Origin: Bacillus massilioanorexius
GTDB lineage: Bacteria > Bacillota > Bacilli > Bacillales > DSM-1321
Length of the DNA stretch: 30,380 nt
Reading direction: 5' to 3'
NCBI RefSeq assembly: GCF_902374955.1
Contig: NZ_CABKRX010000033.1
Location: forward strand, 1 to 30,380
Part shown: piece after piece, positions 15,174 to 22,685 of the stretch
Numbering within the stretch: position 1 is the first letter of the stretch
How the letters are laid out: each line of letters opens with the position of its first letter
Position numbers and translations under genes: made by a program
Notes under the pieces: generated by a model
Databases searched by the model: none
What the model was told of the DNA's origin: nothing
What the model saw: the letters and a program-made list of their open reading frames with translations, nothing else

Positions 15174-16211
15174 TTATATTTTATTCGTTTTAAGAGATTT
15201 TTTAATTTTCTTCCACTTTTCTTTTTCAGCTCTCATTAAATGTACGTCTTGTTTACGCAGATGATAGGCAATTTCTTTTTGAAGTTTTTTATAGCTTTCA
15301 TATCTTTCGTTTTCTAACGAACCATTTTCAAGTGCTTTCTTAATGGCACAGCCAGGTTCATTATTATGCGAACAATCTGTAAATTTACATTGCGATACTA
15401 GTTCATCAATGTCTTGAAATACTGTAGAAATACTTTCACCACTGCTCCAAAGTTGTAGTTCCCTCATACCTGGTGTATCAATAATAAGTGCTCCGTTTGG
15501 TAAGGAGAATAATTCTCGATGTGTAGTCGTATGTTTTCCTTTATCATCATCATTACGAATTTCTTGTGTTTTTTGAATTTCGACACCCATTAGAGTGTTT
15601 AGAAGAGTGGATTTGCCAACACCTGAAGATCCAACTAATGTGATCGTATCTCCTTTTTTTAAATAGGGTTGTAACTCTTCTATTCCTTCTCGTTCAATAC
15701 TACTAATCGCAAACATTGGAACGCCAAAAGCAATTTTTTCAGCTTCATGAAGTTTTATTTCAATATTTTTACACAAATCTTTTTTAGTGAAAATAAATAT
15801 TGGCGAAGCACCACTTTCATAAGCTAATGTTAAATAACGTTCTAAGCGTCTTATGTTAAAATCATCATTTAATGCGTTAACAATGAACACATAATCAATG
15901 TTGGTAGCAATAATTTGTTCTTCTGTTTTTAATCCAGCTGCTTGTCTCGCAAAACTACTTGAGCGAGGTAATACTTCATGAATTAATGCTTTTCCATTAT
16001 CTAATTTAGAGAATAGAACAAAATCTCCAACAGCAGGATAGTCATTTCTTGAGGTAGCTTCAAATCGAAATTTACCTGTAAGCTCGCCAAGGTATTCTGT
16101 ATTACCATCACTAATTCGATACATATGCTTATGTTCAACGATCACACGTCCAACTGAACCTTTATTTATTTCTGGTAGTTCACCTTTAAATCCTAAATCT
16201 TGAATAGTCAT
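15174..16211 (-). CDS. rsgA: Ribosome small subunit-dependent GTPase A (RsgA/YloQ family)
   Basis: A 345-residue circularly permuted GTPase that checks late maturation of the 30S subunit. Order of elements: N-terminal OB-fold (about 15-90), G4 as TKKD (142-145), the P loop GSSGVGKS (194-201), G2 with HTTTH (227-231), G3 DTPGM (245-249), and the C-terminal zinc site with Cys275, Cys280, His282 and Cys288. At 345 residues it is longer than the canonical Bacillus YloQ (about 290-300) and is not in the prpC-prkC-rpe cluster, so it is probably the second, paralogous copy found in many Bacillales. AGGAGGA (16223-16217) precedes the ATG. A short leader ORF and hairpin lie upstream. Confidence 0.9.
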   Translation of the reverse strand: MTIQDLGFKGELPEINKGSVGRVIVEHKHMYRISDGNTEYLGELTGKFRFEATSRNDYPAVGDFVLFSKLDNGKALIHEVLPRSSSFARQAAGLKTEEQIIATNIDYVFIVNALNDDFNIRRLERYLTLAYESGASPIFIFTKKDLCKNIEIKLHEAEKIAFGVPMFAISSIEREGIEELQPYLKKGDTITLVGSSGVGKSTLLNTLMGVEIQKTQEIRNDDDKGKHTTTHRELFSLPNGALIIDTPGMRELQLWSSGESISTVFQDIDELVSQCKFTDCSHNNEPGCAIKKALENGSLENERYESYKKLQKEIAYHLRKQDVHLMRAEKEKWKKIKKSLKTNKI

Positions 16212-16230
16212 TTAAGTCCTCCTGTTTTGT

Positions 16231-16263
16231 ACGAAGGACACAAATTAGAGTCATGCCCTTCGT
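16231..16263 (-). promoter_or_regulatory. Leader hairpin upstream of the rsgA-like gene
   Basis: In the minus-strand RNA ACGAAGGGCA (16263-16254) pairs with TGTCCTTCGT (16240-16231), 10 bp with one G-U pair and a 13-base loop. It lies between a short leader ORF and the ribosome binding site of the GTPase gene and does not itself cover that site. Confidence 0.5.
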
Positions 16264-16264
16264 G

Positions 16265-16318
16265 TTACTCCATAATCACCCATACATTAATTAGTGCAAT
16301 TGATTTAGTTTCACTCAT
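16265..16318 (-). CDS. Possible 17-residue leader peptide upstream of rsgA-like gene
   Basis: ATG at 16318 follows TGGAGTGATGAAT, a fair ribosome binding site, and encodes MSETKSIALINVWVIME before TAA. The stop codon ends one base before the leader hairpin. The coupling suggests a regulatory leader peptide, but no conservation data are available and it could be chance. Confidence 0.35.
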   Translation of the reverse strand: MSETKSIALINVWVIME

Positions 16319-16515
16319 ATTCATCACTCCATTTCTGAAAGTTTTCTTAACAGAATTAGTATATAACGTCTTAACTAATAAAGATACATCATTCAAAAAA
16401 ATCTTATCTTTTGCTATTAATAAAAAAATCTTTGTTTTTGTATGAGCCATTTATATTGTTCATGGTTCTATATAAAATCGATAGTAGAAATGAAATTTTT
16501 TGATAGTAATTGTAC

Positions 16516-16895
16516 ATTAAAGCTGAAGATAGTGATTTTGTAGTAGAAAAACGGGGAAACGGTATCCCGTGCATTTATCTTTATGGAGGACTCGTTTATT
16601 AGAGTAAATCTTTTAGTGATTTAGCTGGAAATCTTATTGAGTCTAATTTTGTAACGATGTATTAAGAACAAAGAGGATGTGGTAGGTCATCGTCATCTAT
16701 GACAACTCAAAACTCTTTAGAAAATCTGTTGTTCGTGACCATCACCCATATGTTGAAAATCCAAAGGAGTTTCAACAAGGCAATACTAGAATTTCTCAAT
16801 ATGAGGTAAACCAGTGTGATGAAGATGTATTTCCGGACAGTTTATTACATAAAATACTGCCATCTAGTGGTTATTCATATAGTAGAGTAAAATGA
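16516..16895 (+). pseudogene. Alpha/beta hydrolase (proline iminopeptidase-like) remnant
   Basis: A frame from 16516 reads EKRGNGIPCIYLYGGL, then SFSDLAGNLIESNFVTMY and EQRGCGRSSSSM, with stops at TAG and TAA between. This matches the N-terminal part of proline-iminopeptidase-like alpha/beta hydrolases (HGGPG oxyanion loop, then DQRGCGRS). The loop has decayed to YGGLV, and the domain with the nucleophile is missing. From 16710 a second frame of 61 codons (with VVRDHHPYVENPKEFQQGN) runs to a TGA at 16893-16895; I cannot assign it. The whole stretch is dead sequence. The rest of 16319-17006 holds nothing else clear. Confidence 0.6.
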
Positions 16896-16992
16896 ACAAC
16901 TAACTAATTTGTGTAAGAGTTATGAAGGTGAATTTTTTGTTTTAAATGAAAAGACTAGAATGGATATTAGGTAAGGGAAGATGTACAACGGC

Positions 16993-17024
16993 AAAAAAAC
17001 AGACTGTCATTTAACAATCTGTTT
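16993..17024 (-). terminator. Terminator overlapping the end of the small membrane gene
   Basis: On the minus strand AAACAGATTG (17024-17015) pairs with CAGTCTGTTT (17006-16997) with one G-U pair and is followed by a run of seven T. Confidence 0.8.
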
Positions 17025-17207
17025 CGGTCTTATTTTCTTCCTGCTATTGTATAGGATAATCAATCGGATCATAATAACACTCAAAAGGGTAATAACCGAG
17101 AATACATCTTTAACAGTATCATTAGTAAGTGTTGTATTAGAGAGAATCATGAGAAAAACGAGTGTAATGAAGATTCGTTTTTCTTGCTTTTTGATTAAAT
17201 CCACCAT
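17007..17207 (-). CDS. Small two-helix membrane protein, unknown function
   Basis: A 66-residue protein with a basic N-terminus (VDLIKKQEKR), two hydrophobic segments and a basic C-terminus. The ATG at 17207 follows ACAAGGAGCGAT with ideal spacing, and a terminator overlaps its stop codon, so this frame and not the overlapping plus-strand one is the gene. Family not recognised. No promoter was identified with confidence. Confidence 0.6.
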   Translation of the reverse strand: MVDLIKKQEKRIFITLVFLMILSNTTLTNDTVKDVFSVITLLSVIMIRLIILYNSRKKIRPKQIVK

Positions 17208-17652
17208 ATCGCTCCTTGTAATAATCTTGCCTTGTTAATAGGTTGATCTACAGTTAGTGCTTTGCTATGATTTTATAAATTCTAATAAAATATCCAACAA
17301 TAATTGTATATTAAGATGAAAATATTGTAAATATTATGGAATTAAAAGCTTTTTTGATGCAATAGATAATGTAAAACTTAATTTGAAAGAATTAAATTCC
17401 TATACAAAGTTACATAGTTCTGTTAATACGTTACATAATATTAATGAATAGGTACGGCAATTTAATTTTCAAAAATATTTAGAAAAAGGTACAGTTAAAT
17501 CATAAAATTCGAAAAATGTTAAATAATACAGTAACAAATTTGTGAACAAAAAATTGTATAATTGTAAGATGGATGAATAATTGTTACCATATGTTTATAT
17601 CCTGTATTTATCGGGCATTAACTAATGTATAAGATACGAAAGGGTGATTAGA
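17208..17652. other. Intergenic region with possible coding remnant
   Basis: Very AT-rich. On the plus strand about 17349-17450 can be read as FFDAIDNVKLNLKELNSYTK and on to a TAG-terminated stretch without start codon, possibly the relic of a helical protein. Nothing else can be supported. Confidence 0.25.
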
Positions 17653-17847
17653 TTGGATATTATGAAAGTCTCTAATGAAGAAGCTGCTGAAATTATTCAA
17701 ACAGGTAAACCACATGGTTTGTTTTTTACAATCGACCATGGTCGTATTGTAGGGATTAATAATAGCCATAATGACCTATGGGTAGAGGATTTTAACAGAT
17801 ATACTGAGTGTACGGAATGGTTAAAAGGTAGACAATTATCAAAATAA
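17653..17847 (+). CDS. Hypothetical small protein
   Basis: A 64-residue soluble protein with VSNEEAAEIIQTGKPHGLFF and NNSHNDLWVEDFNRYTECTEWL. This looks like a small beta-rich protein of a type common in Bacillus genomes, with no known function to my knowledge. A TTG start at 17653 fits the AAAGGGTGA site eight bases upstream better than the ATG at 17662. A terminator follows closely, so it is a single-gene transcript. Confidence 0.6.
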   Translation: MDIMKVSNEEAAEIIQTGKPHGLFFTIDHGRIVGINNSHNDLWVEDFNRYTECTEWLKGRQLSK

Positions 17848-17861
17848 TAAAACAATAAAGT

Positions 17862-17897
17862 ATAAGAGTGGTTATTAATTAACCACTCTTATTTTAA
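17862..17897 (+). terminator. Hairpin terminator after the small hypothetical gene
   Basis: ATAAGAGTGGTTA (17862-17874) and TAACCACTCTTAT (17880-17892) form a perfect 13-bp stem with a 5-base loop, followed by TTTAA. Confidence 0.85.
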
Positions 17898-18028
17898 TTC
17901 TTCTGCATAAAGTTGGCTGAAGCAAAATATGAATATACAATAAAATTTTCATGTAAAATAACAAAAATTCATTGATAAACAATAAGCATCGGTGTATGAT
18001 AATGAAAAAATGAAAGTAGGAATATGTA

Positions 18029-18505
18029 ATGAAGCGAAATACAATTTCATTTCTAAAGATCGCTATTTTTTTCATCGGAATGATCGTTTTCGTATGTTGT
18101 ATCTTTTGGTTACCTACTATTGCAAATAACACGGCAGAGATGAATCCAGACTATGCCTATTTAAAAATTCCAGTTTTGTTAGGGCTATATATTTCTGTAA
18201 TTCCCTTTACTTTTTCTTTGTATCAAGCATGGAAGCTACTTAGATATATGGAAGGAGAAAATGCTTTTTCGAAATTATCTGTCATTTCATTAGGCTATAT
18301 CAAGAATTGTGCAATAACAATTCTTACGATCTATGTTTTAGGAATAGTTTTTCTAGCATTGGTAAACGCTTTACATCCTGGAATAGCAATTATTGGTCTT
18401 ATTATCATCTTTACAACACTTGTCATTTCATTCTTTGCAGCGGTTCTACAAGAACTGTTTAAAAAAGCATTACAATACAAATCTGAGAATGAGTTAACAA
18501 TTTGA
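18029..18505 (+). CDS. DUF2975 membrane protein
   Basis: A 158-residue protein with four membrane helices (about 8-32, 48-70, 92-115, 120-145) and the family-typical LKIPVLLGLYISVIPF and QAWKLLRYMEGENAFSKLS in the loop. Function unknown. In Bacillales these genes nearly always precede a small Cro/CI-type HTH gene of the YozG type, as here (9 bases apart), so the pair may be a membrane sensor with its regulator. AGTAGGAATATGTA gives a moderate ribosome binding site. Confidence 0.8.
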   Translation: MKRNTISFLKIAIFFIGMIVFVCCIFWLPTIANNTAEMNPDYAYLKIPVLLGLYISVIPFTFSLYQAWKLLRYMEGENAFSKLSVISLGYIKNCAITILTIYVLGIVFLALVNALHPGIAIIGLIIIFTTLVISFFAAVLQELFKKALQYKSENELTI

Positions 18506-18514
18506 GGTGAGAAC

Positions 18515-18721
18515 ATGGCAATTATTGTAAATATAGATGTGATGTTAGCAAAGAGAAAAATGAGTGTAACCGAACTTTCTGAGAAAGTTGGAGTCACAAT
18601 GGCGAATTTATCTATTTTGAAAAATGGCAAGGCTAAAGCAATTAGATTTTCCACTTTAGAAGCCATCTGTAAAGCTTTAGAGTGCCAGCCTGGTGATATT
18701 TTAGAATATCGAGAAGAATGA
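18515..18721 (+). CDS. Cro/CI-type HTH regulator (YozG-like)
   Basis: A 68-residue single HTH domain: KMSVTELSEKVGVTMANLSI is the helix-turn-helix with recognition helix, followed by KNGKAKAIRFSTLEAICKAL and a short end QPGDILEY. This is the YozG/HTH_26 type. GAGGTGAGAAC precedes the ATG. It is co-transcribed with the DUF2975 gene and probably controls that operon. Confidence 0.85.
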   Translation: MAIIVNIDVMLAKRKMSVTELSEKVGVTMANLSILKNGKAKAIRFSTLEAICKALECQPGDILEYREE

Positions 18722-18766
18722 GTAAAACAGTGCAAGGGATGTAAGACAATTAATTGGGAGAGTAAT

Positions 18767-19294
18767 ATGATAAAAAAGCAAAGTATGATTCTGTTGGGAC
18801 TCTTCGTATTTCTTCTGCTATTCTTTTTTCTGTTGATATTCTCATTTCAGCATATTTTTCCTCGATCCTATCATCATTTGATAACGAAGAATACGGATTT
18901 ACATAATGAAAGAGTTGAAGGGATTCATTTAAATGAAAATATCAATGATAAAAAAATAACTGCAAGATATGGAGAAATCTCAGGAGAAAGTAGAGATGTT
19001 GTTGACTATAACTATTATATGCTTAGAGAAGGTCTAGAAATCGCAACAGATAAGCAAGGGATGATTACAAGATTCATAGTAACAGATAAGCACTTAGCAA
19101 CCGCACGAGGAATAAAACTTGGCGATTCAAAGAATGATGTCATAAAAAACTATGGCAAAAATTATTATAATCGCTTTGAGCAAGGGATGAATATCGTTGG
19201 TTACATCGATAAAAAGAAACAAAAAACCATAGAGTTTTGGATGATAGATAATAAAGTAGCTTTTTATAGATTCGACTTCATCTCCATGGAATAA
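18767..19294 (+). CDS. Membrane-anchored exported protein, unknown function
   Basis: A 175-residue protein with one N-terminal hydrophobic segment (about 7-30, possibly a signal anchor) and a soluble outer part. The segment ARGIKLGDSKNDVIKNYGKN followed by VGYIDKKKQKTIEFWMIDN resembles the repeated G-x-x-x-G-D-S-x-x-x-V-x-x-x-YG unit seen in many exported Bacillus proteins of unknown role. GGGAGAG precedes the start. It lies 45 bases after the DUF2975/HTH pair, so it may belong to the same transcript; a terminator follows. Confidence 0.6.
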   Translation: MIKKQSMILLGLFVFLLLFFFLLIFSFQHIFPRSYHHLITKNTDLHNERVEGIHLNENINDKKITARYGEISGESRDVVDYNYYMLREGLEIATDKQGMITRFIVTDKHLATARGIKLGDSKNDVIKNYGKNYYNRFEQGMNIVGYIDKKKQKTIEFWMIDNKVAFYRFDFISME

Positions 19295-19314
19295 AAAGAT
19301 ACTGTCATTTTATG

Positions 19315-19348
19315 AAACGGCACTTACTTTTCGTGTCGTTTTTTTATT
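19315..19348 (+). terminator. Terminator after the exported protein gene
   Basis: AAACGGCAC (19315-19323) pairs with GTGTCGTTT (19333-19341), one G-U pair, followed by TTTTT. Confidence 0.85.
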
Positions 19349-19408
19349 TTGAATAGCCTTTATAACACAAAAGAATATACCATTAAATAGAAAAGGGGGG
19401 ACTGAAAT

Positions 19409-20133
19409 TTGAGAATTGCTATTATATCGGATATACATGGAAATAAAGCTGCATTAATGGCCGTATTATTAGATATAGACAAACGAGGAATTTCGATGAT
19501 TTATAATTTAGGCGATAGTTTATATGGGCCACTTTTTCCAATAGAGACATATGATCTCTTAGTAAAATATAATGTGACTAACATACGGGGGAACGGTGAT
19601 CGTATATTATTAGATCAAAAGTCTAATAATCCAACCGTTCACTATGTACAATCGCTTATAAAGGAAGAGCATAGAGAATGGATTGCTCATTTACCCTTTT
19701 TTTGGAAACGAAAGATTTTTATTTTTGTCATGGTACTCCAACTAGTGATGAGACCTATTTATTAGAAGAAATGAGTCCAATTGGATCCACTTTAAAACGC
19801 ACGGAAGAAATTTTAGAGATGGTAAAAGGAATTTCTCAGAAAATCATTTTCTGCGGTCATACGCACATTCCTAGAGTGGTATTTTTACCTAATGATCAAA
19901 TAATTATTAACCCAGGTAGTGTTGGATTACCAGCATATGAAGATGAATTACCTATTTATCATAAGATGGAGTCAGGTTCAGTTTTTGCTCCATATACTAT
20001 TGTTACAAAACAAGAAGATGAGTGGTATATAGAGCAAATACATATCCCCTATGTTAGAAATTCCGCGATAGTACAAAGTGAAAAAAACGGGCGACTAGAT
20101 TGGGTGAAAGCTCTACAAATAGGTAGAATATAA
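19409..20133 (+). pseudogene. YfcE/MJ0936-type metallophosphoesterase, frameshifted at a T7 run
   Basis: The first frame (TTG start after AAAAGGGGGG) opens MRIAIISDIHGNKAALMAVL, the calcineurin-type D-x-H motif, and has NLGDSLYGP and GNGD. It loses frame at the T7 run in the CCC-T7-GG sequence near 19697. The second frame continues FCHGTPTSDETYLLEE, then FCGHTHIPRV and NPGSVGLP, completing all metal-binding motifs. Adding one T joins both into about 241 residues, the family's usual length. These enzymes hydrolyse phosphodiesters or phosphomonoesters with Mn2+-type metals. All active-site residues persist in the two halves, so the break is recent or a read error. Confidence 0.8.
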
Positions 20134-20138
20134 GGTGG

Positions 20139-20165
20139 AAAAGCTGTCATTATAACAGCTTTTTT
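20139..20165 (+). terminator. Terminator after the metallophosphoesterase gene
   Basis: AAAAGCTGT (20139-20147) pairs with ACAGCTTTT (20155-20163) around a 7-base loop, followed by TT. Confidence 0.8.
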
Positions 20166-20198
20166 GTTAGTTATCTAATGAAAAATAGAAGTTAATAA

Positions 20199-20866
20199 AT
20201 GAGGATATTTACTAAATTTCTAAAAAATATCAGAAAGGTCGATGTTCATACGTATTCAGAAGAGGAATTTAATAAATATGCAACTGTAAATGAGGATATA
20301 AAAGATAACGAACTATATATGCGTACAGAGTTTATTGGTAAAGCAATTTTAGAGCGTGAAGCTAGAGAATTCATTAGTCAAAAATTAAGATCAGATGAAG
20401 ATCTTACATGTAATGGGATTAGAAAACATGCATGTCCGAGCTGCTCAATCTGGAATAGCAGTAATGGTTGGCGTTGGCGTGCTCCCTTTTTTAAGTATGA
20501 ATATTAATTCGATTGTTATGATCACAACAGAAAGACTTTTTGTTTCATTATTAGATAGTGACATGGAATCAGGCACGCTACGAGAGTATGAATTAGAGGA
20601 TAAGAGGAGATAAAAACGGCACTTCATGTAGGAACAGAGTATCTTTATATCAGATAAAAAGGAAGAAGTACCATGATTTTTTACTATATTGTCCCGACTA
20701 TCACTATGAGCCTCTATTCCAAATATTGTATGATCCACTTACGAAGAAAGGAGTAAAATTATTGTGTCGGGATAAAAAATCAACTAAGAAAAATACGAGG
20801 GAATATATTTATCTTTGGTTAGGAATTGCATGCATCTTTGCTTATATATTTGTAAGGTGGTTCTAA
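20199..20866 (+). pseudogene. PH-like membrane protein remnant with several frameshifts
   Basis: From an ATG at 20199 the frames can be joined by about three single-base shifts. The pieces are an N-terminal part with FLKNIRKVDVHTYSEEEFNK, then MGLENMHVRAAQSGIAVMVG and MITTERLFVSLLD, which looks like the start of a bacterial PH-like domain, then LHVGTEYLYI. The last piece has YEPLFQILYDPLTKKGVKLL and ends in a membrane helix IYLWLGIACIFAYIFVRWF. The final helix is intact up to a TAA at 20864-20866. Family assignment is tentative. The shifts are not confined to homopolymers, so this is real decay. Confidence 0.5.
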
Positions 20867-20908
20867 TAAATGATGAGCAAACATCAAAGTCTAAAGATTG
20901 TGAAATAA

Positions 20909-21424
20909 ATGGAGGAAATACAGATTATACAAGGTCTTCGGAATAAAGAAGTTTCTGCACTTCATAACGCAATTATTCAATATACAGTTTTAATAAAAAA
21001 GTTATTCACTCTGTTTTGACCAATAAAGAAGATAAGTTTTTTATTGATGAAATTGTAAATGATGTTTTTATTACTTTATGGTTTCACATTGATAGCTATG
21101 ATGAAGATAAAGCGCTGTTTCAGCATTGGCTTATTTCTGTATCGAAATATAAAGCGATTGATTTTAAAAGAAAAAGAGAAAATAAAAAAGTTAGCATTAG
21201 ATGAAACCGTTTATATGAGGCAAAGTACAGATGAAAACGAGGTGAATGAACCTTTTTTAGAACTCATTAAAACTTTAAATGAAAGAGATAAAGAGATATT
21301 TATTAGAAGATATCTAAATGAAGAGGATACGGAAGAAATTGCGATGGATTTAGGTTTAACAACAGATACGGTCTATCAACGATTATCAAGAGGTAGAAAA
21401 AAGATAAAGAGATCCTTAATTTAG
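20909..21424 (+). pseudogene. ECF-type RNA polymerase sigma factor, two frameshifts
   Basis: Three frames make one protein of about 170 residues. The N-terminus reads IIQGLRNKEVSALHNAIIQY (region 2 start); after a shift at an A6 run near 20993 it continues with FIDEIVNDVFITLWFHID and ISVSKYKAIDFKRKRENKK (region 2 with the D-V-F-x-x-x-W motif). A second shift at an A6 run near 21188 leads to LNERDKEIFIRRYLNEEDTE and TTDTVYQRLSRGRKKIKRSL (region 4 HTH). Both shifts are one base and opposite in sign. No anti-sigma gene lies directly after it. The ATG at 20909 has only a weak ribosome binding site; a GGAGG lies inside the first codons. Confidence 0.75.
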
Positions 21425-21548
21425 CTTTTCTTTAAGTTCTGGTGTGGTGCTATTTAACAATAAAACCGATATTTTCAATTATCTTATATGGAGGACTGTT
21501 GTATTTTTTAAAGGAAAATCTACACATACTTAAGGAGTGATTCTAGCA

Positions 21549-21980
21549 ATGTATGAACCAATAACAAAAGAAATGGATACTAGTGTCATTGAGTTTATAG
21601 AAAATATTGAAAGCACTAAAAAAAGAGAGGATGCTTACAGATTATTAGATATTTTTACGGAAGTTACTGGATTTGAGGCTAAGATGTGGGGACCAAGTAT
21701 TATTGGATTTGGTAAATATCATTATAAATATGAATCTGGTCATGAGGGAGATGCACCCTTAGTTGGCTTTTCGCCTCGAAAGGCTAAAATAAGTCTTTAT
21801 TTCGCAACAGGTGACCAGAAACGAGAGGAGTTATTGGAGAAATTCGGTAAACATACCTCTGGGAAAGCATGTGTGTACATAAATAAAGTAGCTGACATAG
21901 ATGTTAGTGTCTTAAAAGTCTTAATAATTCAATCGGTAAAATTTTTGCAAGAAACCTATCCAAATCAGATTGATAACTAG
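21549..21980 (+). CDS. DUF1801 (YdhG-like) protein
   Basis: A 143-residue soluble protein. The DUF1801 signature is visible: EVTGFEAKMWGPSIIGFGKY, FSPRKAKISLYFATG, and FGKHTSGKACVYINKVADID. The family has an iron-chaperone/frataxin-like fold in one studied member, but its role here is unknown. The ATG at 21549 lies 11 bases after AAGGAGTGA; the GTG at 21537 overlaps that site and is rejected. It is intact although most nearby genes are broken. Confidence 0.8.
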   Translation: MYEPITKEMDTSVIEFIENIESTKKREDAYRLLDIFTEVTGFEAKMWGPSIIGFGKYHYKYESGHEGDAPLVGFSPRKAKISLYFATGDQKREELLEKFGKHTSGKACVYINKVADIDVSVLKVLIIQSVKFLQETYPNQIDN

Positions 21981-22000
21981 AATAAGGGAGGCTTCTTCAT

Positions 22001-22096
22001 TTGCAGAATCCTATTTTAGCTGAATGGAAAAAGGGTTGTAGGGATGAAGGTAGAATTATTAATGAAAGAAATAATCGAGCGCTTTTCTTGAACTAA
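22001..22096 (+). CDS. Possible short ORF or gene fragment
   Basis: TTG at 22001 follows GGGAGGCTTCTTCAT and opens 31 codons beginning MQNPILAEWKKGCRDEGRII. The ribosome binding site is good, but the length and lack of a family make it equally likely to be the start of a decayed gene. Confidence 0.25.
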   Translation: MQNPILAEWKKGCRDEGRIINERNNRALFLN

Positions 22097-22108
22097 AAGG
22101 GGATATGT

Positions 22109-22552
22109 ATGCAATATAAAATGATTTTTTTCGATATTGATGAAATACTTAGCCACTATGAGAAAGGCAGTATTCCAAGTAAGACGAAAGAGGTAATAAA
22201 TGATTTGCAGAGTAAAGGTTATCAAGTTGTAGCTGCAATTGGTAGACCTTTATCTATGTGTAAAGATATCGAGAAATAAGGTGCTGATACTGTCATTACG
22301 GCAAACAGAGGGAATGTAACACATAATCAAAAGGTGATTCATAAAGCACCTATGGATTCAAGTATTGTTAGAGAAGTGGTTGAGTTTTCTACGACTAAAA
22401 ATCATATCATTAGGCACATATCCCCAGCTATAAATCAGCTAATCGATAATCAAGAAGTGTTTTTTATGTGTTTGTTTGTAACTGATGAGGTTGTTACGAA
22501 ATATAAACGTAAATTTCTATATTTAACATTTAAAAGATGGATGAGTTTTTAA
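22109..22552 (+). pseudogene. HAD-family (Cof-type) phosphatase remnant
   Basis: From ATG 22109 the frame is open but for one TAA at 22277-22279. It reads MQYKMIFFDIDEILSHYEKG, then VINDLQSKGYQVVAAIGRPL, and after the stop GADTVITANRGNVTHNQKVI. These are motif I and motif II surroundings of Cof-type HAD phosphatases. Motif I has decayed: FDIDGT is FDIDEI, so the Gly and Thr after the general-acid Asp are gone. Only about 148 of the usual 260 residues remain, with cap and motifs III-IV missing. This is clearly a dead gene by point mutation and not a homopolymer artefact. Confidence 0.75.
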
Positions 22553-22573
22553 TAAGAAACTTGATAGAATCAC

Positions 22574-22678
22574 AAGTTGAACCAAAATAAGTGAAAGTTG
22601 AATCGTTTGACCATAAAGTTGAACCGTTTCTCAAGAAAGTTGAATCAAATGGAGCAAAAGTTGAACCGGAAAGGGATG
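22574..22678 (+). repeat. Five 21-nt tandem repeats encoding K-V-E-[PS] heptads
   Basis: The core AAGTTGAA[CT]C recurs five times; its GTTGA falls at 22576, 22597, 22618, 22639 and 22660, exactly 21 bases apart. The period is seven codons, and one frame reads VKVESFDHKVEPFLKKVESN and onward, with KVEP or KVES opening each unit. A stop (TAA 22588-22590) interrupts the frame after the first copy. A 32-codon frame from GTG 22591 runs into the next gene, overlapping its ATG (ATGA). Confidence 0.8.
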
Positions 22679-22685
22679 GATATCA

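Noticed and set aside
16981..17238. Plus-strand 85-codon frame at 16981-17238
   Set aside because: The opposite strand has a proper ribosome binding site, hydrophobic helices and a terminator for 17007-17207, so that strand carries the gene.
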